Origin: Gammaproteobacteria bacterium
Lineage (GTDB): Bacteria; Pseudomonadota; Gammaproteobacteria; Competibacterales; Competibacteraceae
Assembly: GCA_024235095.1 (NCBI GenBank)
Contig: JACKNC010000001.1
Span: 434,001-498,000 of the forward strand
DNA length: 64,000 nucleotides
Direction: 5' to 3'
Part shown: positions 34,298-42,783 of the stretch, piece after piece
How positions within the stretch are numbered: position 1 is the first letter of the stretch
Layout: each line of letters opens with the position of its first letter
Notes under the pieces: model-generated
Database searches by the model: none
What the model was told of the DNA's origin: nothing
The model's input: only the letters and a program-made list of their open reading frames with translations
Translations under genes and position numbers: made by a program

Positions 34298-36445
34298 ATG
34301 TTTCATCTTGAATTGGGCAAATACCGGAACATCGTTCTGTCGATTGCTCTATTTATTTTCTTCGACTTGGCCGTGCTAGTACTCAATTTCGTGATTTCCA
34401 GCCAGATCAGCAATGATGCGTTGATGATTAACCTGGCGGGCCGTCAGCGCATGTTATCCCAACGCATTACCAAGACAGCGCTGCAAGTTGAGTATCGGAT
34501 CCGCGATGGCAAGCCTTTTAGCAATGAGTTAGCTGAATTCAAGAAGGCGTCGACCGTTTTCGATCAAACATTGACGGCTTTCTCGCAGGGAGGTCGCACC
34601 ACCAGCGGAACGGGTGACGAAGTGAATCTGGCGGCGATAGGAGATCCGACAGCTCAGGGAATCCTGCGTGAAGCGCGCGACATTTGGACACCGATGATCA
34701 CTGTCGCCAAATCGCTTACTGATAATACGAACATTATGCAGGCAAGTCAGTTGGCGCGGTTGATGGAAGCGGCCAATTTGCAGCTGCTCAAGCTAATGAA
34801 CGATCTGACCACACGCGTTGAGCAAATCGCCTCGGACAAGGCGACGATGCTACGCGCGGTACAGGTCACCGGCATTACCCTGGCGACTATCAACTTCATT
34901 GTCATTCTATTTCACTTTATTGGCCATCTGCGCCGCAGCGACCGCGAACTGGAGCATGCGCACAAGGAAACCGCCGATATTTTGCGCACGACGCAGGAAG
35001 GTCTTTTTCTGCTGGACCTCGAGTTTAAGATCGGATCACAGCACTCGACAGCGCTCAACAGCATCCTAGGCGTCGCTACACTGGCCGGAGCCGATTTCAT
35101 CGACATTCTTAGGGCGCGCGTTGATCAGAAGACCCTGAAGACTGCTCGGGAATATCTTGATCTTCTACTCAAGCACGATGTCAAGGAAAAATTGGTCACT
35201 AGCGTGAATCCGCTTAACCGTGTTGAGATGCTGCTTGACCAGGGTCCAGGCAAACCTGAAACACGCTTTCTCCAGTTCGCGTTCAATCGGGTCAAGGAGA
35301 AAGGCAAGATCACCCATCTTCTGGTCACTGTCAGTGACATTACCCGCCGCGTTCTGCTGGAGCAGGAACTCAAAGCGACCGAGGATCGCGCGCGTGGGCA
35401 ACTCGGAATGCTGATGGAAATCATCCAGATCGAACCATTTGCGCTGCATCAGTTCCTGCGGGCGGCGGCTGATGGATTGCAGAACATCAACAGTCTCCTG
35501 CGCGATCAATCCGAACCGGTTACCGGACGGAGTGGTCTCCTGCGCGATCAGTCCGAGCCGGTTACCGGACGGAGTAGCCTCGTGAACGCCCTTTTCCGCC
35601 AGGCGCACCGAATCAAAGGCGACGCGGCGGCGCTGGGCATAAGCAGCCTGGCCGATGCATTCCACCAGCTTGAAGACCTACTCTCCGGATTGCGCGAGCA
35701 ACCCTCGCTGTCGGGTGAGGACTTTCTACCGGTCACCGTGCAGGTGAAAGGACTGTTCGAACAGATCGAGGCCATTGAGAACGCGGTTATCCGTATTTCA
35801 CAGGTTCGTGGTGTCGCCACCGTCGAAGCGCCGCGGCCACAGCACGATCCCAATACCGCCAAATTGCCCTTCGTGCAGCGCTGGCGGGATTTCGCCAACC
35901 AGATTGCTGCTCGTCATGGCAATACCGTTGAGATCAGCTACAAGGGCATCGACGTCGCCACGTTGCCCGATGGGCTGAGTAGCGCGGTCAACACGATCAT
36001 CAATCAGTTTATCCGCAATGCCATAGTCCACGGCATCGAATCATCCGATGCCCGCAAAGCGTTGGGTAAACCGGAAGCAGGCCGGCTTTCGATCTATATT
36101 TCACAGAATGACGATGGATCGGTCGAGTTGAGCTTCCGCGACGATGGCCGTGGTATTTCCGTCCAGCACATCCGCGATACTGCCATCGCCAAAGGCCGTT
36201 TGACTGCCGAAGAGGCCGCCGCCTGGGATAACCGGCGCATTGTTGGTCTCATTTTCGAACCCGGAATCAGTTCTCACGCGGAGGTCGACGCGGATGCGGG
36301 TCGCGGCGCCGGGCTGGATACCGTCGCGGAACTCGTGGTCCGTTTCGGGGGGAATGTCCGCATTGGGACGACCCCGAACGAGTATTGCCACTTCCGGGTT
36401 CACCTGGCGCCGCGCGCGATCATGGAGGGGCCGGCAGCAACATGA
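34298..36445 (+). CDS. PilJ-type sensor with Hpt and CheA-like ATPase domains
   Basis: A 715-residue membrane signalling protein. TM1 is about residues 10-33. A periplasmic PilJ/NarX-like helical domain follows (LAGRQRMLSQRITKTALQVE). TM2 is about 190-212, then a PAS-like segment (ILRTTQEGLFLLDLEFKIG). The Hpt domain has the phosphorylatable motif HRIKGDAAALG with His437. The ATPase has an N box FIRNAIVHGIE, G1 FRDDGRGISVQHI and G2 GRGAGLDTVAELV. There is no CheA P3 dimerisation or CheW-like P5 domain. Two 14-residue tandem repeats lie just before the Hpt domain. It overlaps the receiver gene by 4 bp. The signal sensed is unknown. Confidence 0.82.
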   Translation: MFHLELGKYRNIVLSIALFIFFDLAVLVLNFVISSQISNDALMINLAGRQRMLSQRITKTALQVEYRIRDGKPFSNELAEFKKASTVFDQTLTAFSQGGRTTSGTGDEVNLAAIGDPTAQGILREARDIWTPMITVAKSLTDNTNIMQASQLARLMEAANLQLLKLMNDLTTRVEQIASDKATMLRAVQVTGITLATINFIVILFHFIGHLRRSDRELEHAHKETADILRTTQEGLFLLDLEFKIGSQHSTALNSILGVATLAGADFIDILRARVDQKTLKTAREYLDLLLKHDVKEKLVTSVNPLNRVEMLLDQGPGKPETRFLQFAFNRVKEKGKITHLLVTVSDITRRVLLEQELKATEDRARGQLGMLMEIIQIEPFALHQFLRAAADGLQNINSLLRDQSEPVTGRSGLLRDQSEPVTGRSSLVNALFRQAHRIKGDAAALGISSLADAFHQLEDLLSGLREQPSLSGEDFLPVTVQVKGLFEQIEAIENAVIRISQVRGVATVEAPRPQHDPNTAKLPFVQRWRDFANQIAARHGNTVEISYKGIDVATLPDGLSSAVNTIINQFIRNAIVHGIESSDARKALGKPEAGRLSIYISQNDDGSVELSFRDDGRGISVQHIRDTAIAKGRLTAEEAAAWDNRRIVGLIFEPGISSHAEVDADAGRGAGLDTVAELVVRFGGNVRIGTTPNEYCHFRVHLAPRAIMEGPAAT
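35495..35578 (+). repeat. Two tandem 42-bp repeats in the sensor gene
   Basis: Units 35495-35536 and 35537-35578 are nearly identical and encode LLRDQSEPVTGRSG and LLRDQSEPVTGRSS. They form a linker between the PAS-like and Hpt domains. The few differences are mostly silent, indicating a recent duplication. Confidence 0.92.
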
Positions 36446-36816
36446 AAAAGCTACTCATCGTAGACGACTCGAATATCATTCGTAGCAAGATTGCCCGCTG
36501 CCTCGGCAAGTATGGCCTCGAGATCGCCGGCATGGCGTCCAACGGCCAGGAAGCGCTGACTCAGTTTAAGGCGACTCGCTGCGACCTGGTGACCATGGAC
36601 CTGACAATGCCGCACATGGACGGTATCGAGTGCATCCGTGCGCTGCGCGAGATTGACGCTCATGTGCGTATCCTGGTTGTATCCGCGCTGGCGGATAAAG
36701 CGACCGCCATCCTGGCCCTGAAGGAAGGAGCGCAAGGTTTCCTGTGCAAGCCCTTTACCGAAAGCGATCTCACTGAGGCAATCGGTGAGCTTACATCAGA
36801 CGACGACAATGACTGA
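36442..36816 (+). CDS. CheY-like single-domain response regulator
   Basis: A 124-residue receiver domain from ATG 36442 (MKKLLIVDDSNIIRSKIARC), overlapping the sensor stop as ATGA. Acidic residues are Asp8 and Asp9, the phosphoacceptor Asp53 is in LVTMDLTMPHMDG, Ser81 is in VVSALAD and Lys103 in FLCKPF. No output domain is present. It probably takes phosphate from His437 of the preceding protein; its target is unknown. Confidence 0.93.
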   Translation: MKKLLIVDDSNIIRSKIARCLGKYGLEIAGMASNGQEALTQFKATRCDLVTMDLTMPHMDGIECIRALREIDAHVRILVVSALADKATAILALKEGAQGFLCKPFTESDLTEAIGELTSDDDND

Positions 36817-37255
36817 AGCAGAACTGCGCATTTTTATCGGTATTGTCCAACATTACTTCGAGCAGCAGACCGGTTGCCCCGCTGAAATGGGAACGCCCTT
36901 TCTTGGCGATCCGAATGTACTACCCGTCTTCGACTTTACGGGCGTTATTGGCATTTCGGGCAACCGTCGAGGATGCGTCTATTTCACTGCGCCGAGCGAA
37001 ATGTTGCGCCAGATTCTCGTGCATGGCGGCGAGAGTGATGTGTCGCGGGAAAACCTGGCCGATCTGGCGGGAGAAATCAGTAACACAATATCGGGGAACG
37101 CCCGGCGGGCGTTCGGTCACGAGTTCATGATCTCGGTGCCCATCGTCGTCACCGGGCGAGAGCAGTCAATCTCGCTCCCTGAGAGTGTCAAGGCGTATGT
37201 CATGCCATTCCGCTGGCGCGAGCAGGATGCCGCGCTTGTGGTGAGTGTCGTCTAG
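36809..37255 (+). CDS. CheX-like phosphatase/chemotaxis-type protein
   Basis: A 148-residue protein from ATG 36809, overlapping the receiver gene by 8 bp; a GTG frame 24 bp upstream is less likely. FDFTGVIGISGNRRGCVYF and the helix LADLAGEISNTISGNARRAF, with the E-x2-N pattern, match the CheC/CheX/FliY fold, whose members dephosphorylate CheY-P. It ends in SLPESVKAYVMPFRW and a final strand. It probably resets the neighbouring receiver (inference from adjacency). Confidence 0.8.
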   Translation: MTEAELRIFIGIVQHYFEQQTGCPAEMGTPFLGDPNVLPVFDFTGVIGISGNRRGCVYFTAPSEMLRQILVHGGESDVSRENLADLAGEISNTISGNARRAFGHEFMISVPIVVTGREQSISLPESVKAYVMPFRWREQDAALVVSVV

Positions 37256-37362
37256 GCATTTTTCGGATTAACGATGCATTTATTAGTTATACCGTTTCTC
37301 GATCTTTGCTGGCTCCACATTCCACAAATGTCTAGACGCGATCTTCAGAGAAAGAACAGAAA

Positions 37363-38595
37363 ATGCATGTAGGTATCCTTGGCGCAGGCGTGATCGGCAT
37401 CACCACCGCCTATAGTCTCCTACGCCGGGATATACGCGTCACGGTCATCGACCGCGCCTCCGGGGTCGCTCGGGGCGCAAGCTTTGGGAATGGCGGACAG
37501 TTAAGCTATTCTTATGTCAATCCACTGGCGTCGCCCGATTTGCTGAAGACGCTGCCCCGCATGATCGCCGGGCGTGATCCAGCATTCCGGGTTCAACCCA
37601 TCCTCAGCGTGAAATTAGCGCAATGGGGGCTGCAATTTCTCATGAATTGCCGATCGGCGATCACGGCCCGGAATACGACGCGATTGACCCGGCTGGCGCT
37701 CTTTTCCAGAGCAGCCTTGCATCGTATCATCGAGAAACACCGCTTCGATTTCCATTTTCGCAAAAATGGCAAAATCGTATTGCTTTCCAGCGCCGCGGAG
37801 ATGTCTCACGCCCGGAAGGCTTGCTGGATGAAGAATGCGCTGGGCTGTTCAATGCGAGTTCTGGATCGCGCTGCCCTCATCGATTTGGAGCCATCATTAA
37901 CCGATGGCCCAAACGATTTCGTCGGCGGCATCCATGCGGAGACCGACGAGGCCGGCGATTCCTGCGCCTTTACTCAGGGACTGGTTGATCTTTGTTATCA
38001 GTCGCCTGATTTTCAACTCCAGCTCGGAACGGATATTAAACGGATCCGCCACGAGAACCACCGGATCACAGCCATTGAAACCGATCAGGGCGATTTCACC
38101 GCAGACGCCTACGTGCTGGCGTTGGGTGCTGAAAGTCCGTTAATGGCTAAAACCTTGCGCCTTAATCTTCCCGTCTATCCGCTGAAAGGCTACAGCGTCA
38201 CGGTTCCACTCGGTAAGAGCGCGCCGGTAGCCAGTGTTACCGATAGCCGGAACCGGACGGTTTTTTGTGCGCTTGGCCATCATCTGCGGATCGCCGGCAT
38301 CGCTGAACTGGTTGGTTACAACGATCACGTCGACCGAAATCGAATTGATCAGCTGATCGGACTGGCCCAAAAACGCTTTCCTCGCGGCGGCGATTACACA
38401 ATGGTGATCAGTCGCTGGCAAGGATGGCGCCCGTTAACGCCCTCTAGTCTTCCCTTGATTGGGCCAGCACCGAAATATGACAACCTGTTCGTCAACACCG
38501 GACACGGCTTGTTTGGCTGGACCCTTGCCTGTGGCAGCGCTGAACTGATCGCCGAGTGGATAAATCCCCGCTATCGCTGCTCCATGGAGTTTTGA
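37363..38595 (+). CDS. D-amino-acid dehydrogenase-like FAD oxidoreductase
   Basis: A 410-residue flavoprotein of the DAO family. The FAD motif VGILGAGVIGITTAYSL, ARGASFGNGGQLSYSYVNPL (DadA signature) and the C-terminal block PLIGPAPKYDNLFVNTGHG are clear. DadA oxidises D-amino acids to 2-oxo acids and passes electrons to the respiratory chain. There is no dadX racemase or lrp-like gene nearby, and substrate preference cannot be fixed. It stands alone, convergent with the fumarase gene. Confidence 0.87.
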   Translation: MHVGILGAGVIGITTAYSLLRRDIRVTVIDRASGVARGASFGNGGQLSYSYVNPLASPDLLKTLPRMIAGRDPAFRVQPILSVKLAQWGLQFLMNCRSAITARNTTRLTRLALFSRAALHRIIEKHRFDFHFRKNGKIVLLSSAAEMSHARKACWMKNALGCSMRVLDRAALIDLEPSLTDGPNDFVGGIHAETDEAGDSCAFTQGLVDLCYQSPDFQLQLGTDIKRIRHENHRITAIETDQGDFTADAYVLALGAESPLMAKTLRLNLPVYPLKGYSVTVPLGKSAPVASVTDSRNRTVFCALGHHLRIAGIAELVGYNDHVDRNRIDQLIGLAQKRFPRGGDYTMVISRWQGWRPLTPSSLPLIGPAPKYDNLFVNTGHGLFGWTLACGSAELIAEWINPRYRCSMEF

Positions 38596-38668
38596 CGGGC
38601 TGACCAATTTCAAGCATTACCCACCCCTCTCCGACAGGAAGAGGAGTGGAATGGTTACCGTCCCTTCA

Positions 38669-40186
38669 TCAAGCCGCTTCCACCACTGGTAGCTTCCCGA
38701 TCTTCATCCGCCATTCCTTCGGCCCGGTTTGATGAACGCTACTGCCCTGAGCATCGACGGCCACGGTGACCGGCATGTCCTTGACCTCGAATTCATAGAT
38801 CGCTTCCATGCCCAGATCCTCGAAAGCCATTACCTTGGACGCCTTGATCGCTTTGGACACCAGATAAGCCGCGCCACCGACCGCCATCAGATAAACCGCT
38901 TTATTATCCTTGATCGCGTCAATCGCGATTTGACCGCGCTCGGATTTGCCGACCATGCCCAACAAGCCGGTCTGCTCCAGCATTTGTCGGGTGAACTTGT
39001 CCATGCGGGTCGCCGTCGTCGGGCCAGCGGGACCGACGACTTCATCGCGCACCGGATCGACCGGACCGACGTAATAAATAAACCGGTTAGTGAAATCCAC
39101 CGGCAGCTTCTCGCCCCGGTTAAGCATATCGGTCATGCGCTTATGGGCGGCGTCACGACCGGTCAGCAACTTGCCATTCAGCAGCAATACTTCGCCGGGC
39201 TTCCAGGACGCTACGTCCTCGCGAGTGACTTCGGACAGTTCGATCCGGCGGGCGTTGGTCGGCGCATAGGTCAGCTTCGGCCAGTCCTCCAGACTCGGTG
39301 GCTCCAGTTTGGCCGGGCCGCTGCCGTCCAGGTGGAAATGCACATGGCGGGTTGCGGCGCAGTTCGGCACCAGAGCGATGGGCAGGTTGGCGGCATGGGT
39401 CGGGTAATCGAGCACCTTGACATCGAGAACCGTGGTCAAACCGCCCAGACCTTGCGCGCCAATACCGAGCGCGTTCACCTTCTCATACAGTTCGATGCGC
39501 AGCTCCTCGGCGCGATTTTTTGGTCCACGGGCAATCAATTCCTGAATGTCGACCGGCGCCATCAGCGATTCCTTCGCCAACAGCAACGCTTTTTCCGGCG
39601 TACCGCCAATGCCGACGCCCAGAATACCCGGCGGACACCAACCGGCGCCCATGGTCGGTACGGTTTTCAACACCCAATCGACCAGATCATCCGATGGATT
39701 CAGCATGGCGAACTTGGATTTAGCTTCCGAACCACCGCCTTTAGCTGCACAAATGACCTCGACATGGTGGCCAGAGACGATTTCGTAATGGACGACAGCC
39801 GGCGTATTATCCTTGCTGTTTTGGCGTTTACCGGCGGGATCGAGCAATACCGAAGCGCGCAGCTTGTTATCCGGGTCCAGATAGGCGCGGCGTACGCCTT
39901 CGTTGACCATCTCCTGTACGCTCATTGTTGCATCCCAACGCACTTCCATTCCCACTTTCAGGAACACCAGCGCGATACCGGTGTCCTGACAGATCGGGCG
40001 ATGGCCCTCGGCGCACATCCGCGAATTGATCAAAATCTGGGCAATGGCGTCCTTGGCGGCTGGACTTTCTTCACGCTCATAAGCGGCCGCCAGCGCTTTG
40101 ATATAGTCTACTGGATGATAGTAACTGATGTACTGGAAGGCGTCAGCAATCGACTGAATGAAATCGTCCTGGCGAATAGTCGTCAT
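38669..40186 (-). CDS. fumA: Fumarate hydratase, class I (Fe-S, oxygen-sensitive type)
   Basis: A 505-residue single-chain class I fumarase with fused alpha and beta domains. Likely cluster ligands lie in GHRPICQDTGIAL, LVPNCAATRHVHFH and the C-terminal half. GGGSEAKSKFAMLNP, MGAGWCPPGILGVGIGG and the beta-domain FIYYVGPVDPVRDEVVGP and GPTTATRMDKFTRQML are family hallmarks. It interconverts fumarate and malate in the TCA cycle. A -10-like TATAAT lies about 160 bp upstream. The symbol fumA is by family; the A/B distinction cannot be made here. Confidence 0.95.
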   Translation of the reverse strand: MTTIRQDDFIQSIADAFQYISYYHPVDYIKALAAAYEREESPAAKDAIAQILINSRMCAEGHRPICQDTGIALVFLKVGMEVRWDATMSVQEMVNEGVRRAYLDPDNKLRASVLLDPAGKRQNSKDNTPAVVHYEIVSGHHVEVICAAKGGGSEAKSKFAMLNPSDDLVDWVLKTVPTMGAGWCPPGILGVGIGGTPEKALLLAKESLMAPVDIQELIARGPKNRAEELRIELYEKVNALGIGAQGLGGLTTVLDVKVLDYPTHAANLPIALVPNCAATRHVHFHLDGSGPAKLEPPSLEDWPKLTYAPTNARRIELSEVTREDVASWKPGEVLLLNGKLLTGRDAAHKRMTDMLNRGEKLPVDFTNRFIYYVGPVDPVRDEVVGPAGPTTATRMDKFTRQMLEQTGLLGMVGKSERGQIAIDAIKDNKAVYLMAVGGAAYLVSKAIKASKVMAFEDLGMEAIYEFEVKDMPVTVAVDAQGSSVHQTGPKEWRMKIGKLPVVEAA

Positions 40187-40494
40187 GTCATGCTCCCACA
40201 GGCGAGTGAAATCCTCTTAGCGAATAGTATTCATACTTGTTCTCTCACGGACAAAAAAGGCGCAAACCGGCGCCTGGAAGCGAGAGTGCGATTAGTTTAA
40301 CATCCCTGTCTGGATAAGCGTGGCAAGTCCTGAAAATCCGCTTGTATTATAGACTTGCAAAACCCAATCACTTGTTGGCCCTGCGCAAGCATTCATTTGG
40401 CGCAAATGCTGAGGGCCAACCGTCCAGCAGCCTGGTTCGATGGAAGCCCAGGCAAGTGGAATTCATGGAGTTTCTTCCTCGATGGTTCGATAGG
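40187..40494. other. 308-bp gap between fumarase and carboxylesterase genes
   Basis: Both flanking genes are on the minus strand, so this holds the esterase 3' end and the fumarase promoter. A minus-strand TATAAT (40351-40346) is a candidate -10 without a good -35. A compound palindrome at 40374-40420 is listed separately. A second GC-rich palindrome, GGCGC-AAACC-GGCGCC, lies near 40260. No gene is seen. Confidence 0.4.
40374..40420 (-). terminator. Compound palindrome downstream of the carboxylesterase gene
   Basis: Outer arms GTTGGCCCT and AGGGCCAAC (9 bp, exact) enclose inner arms AGCATT and AATGCT. On the minus strand it lies about 75 bp after the esterase stop and is followed by a TTTT run further on. 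It is either a terminator or a dispersed repeat. Confidence 0.4.
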
Positions 40495-41178
40495 TCAGGC
40501 AGTCGGCGCCGCCAGCACCCGCTTCAACCAGTCGGCGATGTCGCGAATTTCCTGCCAGCACACTTCATGGCCCATACCGTAGTCGCTCCATTCCACGGCA
40601 TAGCCCAACGCCTTCAGAGCTTCAGCGCTCTGTTGACCATAGCGCATCGGGATCACCGCGTCATAGTCGCCGTGCGCCATGAAGATCGGCGTCGGCTGAT
40701 TCGCGGGCCGGCGTTCACTGTTCAATTTGCCCACCAGAGGGATATAACACGACAGGGCCAGGATACCGGCCAGTCGATCTGGGTAGCGCAAGCCGGTATG
40801 CAGGGCCATCGCGCCACCCTGGGAGAACCCGGCCAGCACGATGCGCTCGGCAGGAACGCCGCGCTGTTTTTCCCGCTCCAGCAGCGCGTAAATCGCGCGC
40901 TCCGAGGCATGAACGCCATCTGGGTCTTCCTGGCGTGGTAAATCCATGCTCAGCACGTCATACCAGGCGCGCATCTGCATCCCGTTATTAATCGTCACCG
41001 GGCGAATCGGCGCATTGGGGAAGACGAAGCGGACGCCTAGTTCTGCTGGCAGGCGCAATTCGGGGACAATCGGTTCAAAGTCATGCGCGTCGGCGCCCAG
41101 GCCATGCATCCAGATCACGCTGGAGCGGACCGGGCCGGTCGGTTCAATCTCAACAGTGGTCAATGCTGGGTCGGTCAT
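40495..41178 (-). CDS. Carboxylesterase/phospholipase family hydrolase
   Basis: A 227-residue alpha/beta-hydrolase from ATG 41178 (MTDPALTTVEIEP); 28 residues of upstream open frame are rejected as non-conserved. SVIWMHGLGADAHDF is the oxyanion strand. LAGFSQGGAMALHTG holds the nucleophile Ser119, MAHGDYDAVIPMRYG the Asp, and YGMGHEVCWQEI the His. This is the EstB/acyl-protein-thioesterase group, soluble esterases with broad substrates. It stands divergent from lptM-lysA. Confidence 0.93.
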   Translation of the reverse strand: MTDPALTTVEIEPTGPVRSSVIWMHGLGADAHDFEPIVPELRLPAELGVRFVFPNAPIRPVTINNGMQMRAWYDVLSMDLPRQEDPDGVHASERAIYALLEREKQRGVPAERIVLAGFSQGGAMALHTGLRYPDRLAGILALSCYIPLVGKLNSERRPANQPTPIFMAHGDYDAVIPMRYGQQSAEALKALGYAVEWSDYGMGHEVCWQEIRDIADWLKRVLAAPTA

Positions 41179-41315
41179 GAGTACAGTTCCCGTCTCAGTG
41201 AATAAAGAGTTCGCATTAGCCGCAAAGCCTTCCTGCTTGTCAAGCCGCACTCGCGTATGCAAGGCGGGTTATATTCATTCATACTTCCTGCTTTCCGAAC
41301 CAAGGAATCTACTGC

Positions 41316-41459
41316 ATGCCCATGCCCCGCCCCCTATTCTTCCTAGCCTGCCTACTAGCTACTGCGTTACTTTCCGGCTGTGGCCAGAAAGGCGCTTTGT
41401 ATCTGCCGGAAAAGCCGCAAGCCCCTGCATCCGAACAGCATCCGCCAGCGAAACCCTGA
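41316..41459 (+). CDS. lptM: LptM-type small outer-membrane lipoprotein (YifL-like)
   Basis: A 47-residue lipoprotein. The signal sequence (RPLFFLACLLATALL) ends in lipobox LLSGC, directly followed by the diagnostic GQKGALYLPEKP. LptM assists assembly of the LptD/E LPS translocon. The ATG at 41316 has AAGGAAT upstream; ATG 41322 is also possible. It lies in a different frame from, and inside, a longer accidental open frame that runs into lysA. The gene ends two bases before lysA, the arrangement seen in most gammaproteobacteria. Confidence 0.88.
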   Translation: MPMPRPLFFLACLLATALLSGCGQKGALYLPEKPQAPASEQHPPAKP

Positions 41460-41461
41460 CT

Positions 41462-42709
41462 ATGGATTACTTCGAGTATCGTGATGGCCGGCTGTACGCG
41501 GAGGCCGTTCCGGTCGCCGACATCGCCGCCGCCGTCGGCACTCCGTGCTATATCTACTCCCGCGCCACCATTGAACGGCACTGGCGCGCCTTCGATCAGG
41601 CGTTTGGAGCGCATCCACATCTGGTGTGCTACGCAGTCAAAGCCAACAGCAATCTGGCGGTGCTGAATGTGCTGGCCCGACTCGGATCGGGGTTCGACAT
41701 CGTCTCCGGCGGCGAATTGGCGCGGGTGCTGGCGGCGGGCGGCGATCCCGGCAAAATCGTGTTTTCGGGCGTGGGCAAGCGTCGCGACGAGTTGGAGCAG
41801 GCGCTACGGGCAGGCATTCGCTGTTTCAATGTCGAATCCGCAGCGGAACTGGAATTGCTGAAAAGAGTTGCGGCGGAACGCGGTCAACGCGCCCCCTTTT
41901 CGCTGCGCATCAATCCCGACGTCAACGCCAACACCCATCCTTACATCTCCACCGGACTCAAACAGAATAAATTCGGCATCGATCCCGAGCGGGCGCTGGC
42001 TCTCTATGAACAAGCTACCGTTTCGCCACATCTGGAAATCGTTGGCGTGGATTGCCATATTGGTTCGCAACTCACGCAGGTCGCGCCGTTTGTTGATGCC
42101 TTGAACCGAGTGCTGGCGTTGGTTGCGCGCCTCGCAGAGCAGGGCATTCGCTTGCGTCACCTCGACCTCGGCGGCGGGTTGGGCATTCGCTATCGTGACG
42201 AGGAACCGCCCTTACCCGCCGAACAGGCGGCGGCGCTCATGCAGCGCCTGTGCGGTCAACCCCATGAAATTCTGATCGAACCGGGACGAGCCATTGTGGG
42301 CAACGCCGGTATTCTGGTCACCCGGGTGGAATTATTGAAACAGGGCGATGCAAAGAGTTTTGCCGTCGTCGACGCCGCCATGAACGATCTGTTGCGACCG
42401 GCGCTCTACTCCGCCTGGCAAGCGATCATCCCGGTTGAACCACGGGCTACTGGCGAATCAAGACGTTATGATGTCGTCGGACCGATTTGCGAAACCGGCG
42501 ATTTTCTCGGCAAGGATCGAGAATTGAACATCGAAGCGGGTGATTTGCTGGCGGTGCGCTCCGCTGGCGCTTACGGCTTCGCCATGAGTTCCAACTATAA
42601 TTCCCGACCACGCGCTGCTGAAATCATGGTCGATGGTGAGCAGTTCCACATCGTGCGCCAACGGGAAACCATCGCCGATCTCTATGCCGGCGAATCGGTG
42701 CTGGTGTGA
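41462..42709 (+). CDS. lysA: Diaminopimelate decarboxylase
   Basis: A 415-residue PLP enzyme from ATG 41462 (MDYFEYRDGRLYAEAVPVAD). The PLP lysine is Lys60 in VCYAVKANSN. HIGSQLTQVAPFVDAL, LDLGGGLGIRY, EPGRAIVGNAGILVTRV and PICETGDFLGKDR are conserved. It makes lysine from meso-diaminopimelate. The open frame extends far upstream without a stop, but that part matches nothing and overlaps lptM. dapF, often next in line, is absent here. Confidence 0.97.
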   Translation: MDYFEYRDGRLYAEAVPVADIAAAVGTPCYIYSRATIERHWRAFDQAFGAHPHLVCYAVKANSNLAVLNVLARLGSGFDIVSGGELARVLAAGGDPGKIVFSGVGKRRDELEQALRAGIRCFNVESAAELELLKRVAAERGQRAPFSLRINPDVNANTHPYISTGLKQNKFGIDPERALALYEQATVSPHLEIVGVDCHIGSQLTQVAPFVDALNRVLALVARLAEQGIRLRHLDLGGGLGIRYRDEEPPLPAEQAAALMQRLCGQPHEILIEPGRAIVGNAGILVTRVELLKQGDAKSFAVVDAAMNDLLRPALYSAWQAIIPVEPRATGESRRYDVVGPICETGDFLGKDRELNIEAGDLLAVRSAGAYGFAMSSNYNSRPRAAEIMVDGEQFHIVRQRETIADLYAGESVLV

Positions 42710-42783
42710 TGACCCGTACCGGGAGGGACGAAAAATCTCGAAAAATGATTTAAAACAAACTTTTTGCCACCGAGGATAACATC

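Noticed and set aside
38729..40300. 523-codon plus-strand open frame antisense to fumarase
   Set aside because: The fumarase on the minus strand has all family motifs; the antisense product matches nothing and is a by-product of codon bias.
40946..41461. N-terminal extension that would fuse 172 residues to LysA
   Set aside because: The sequence matches no domain, overlaps lptM in another frame and the divergent esterase, and LysA has its normal start at 41462.
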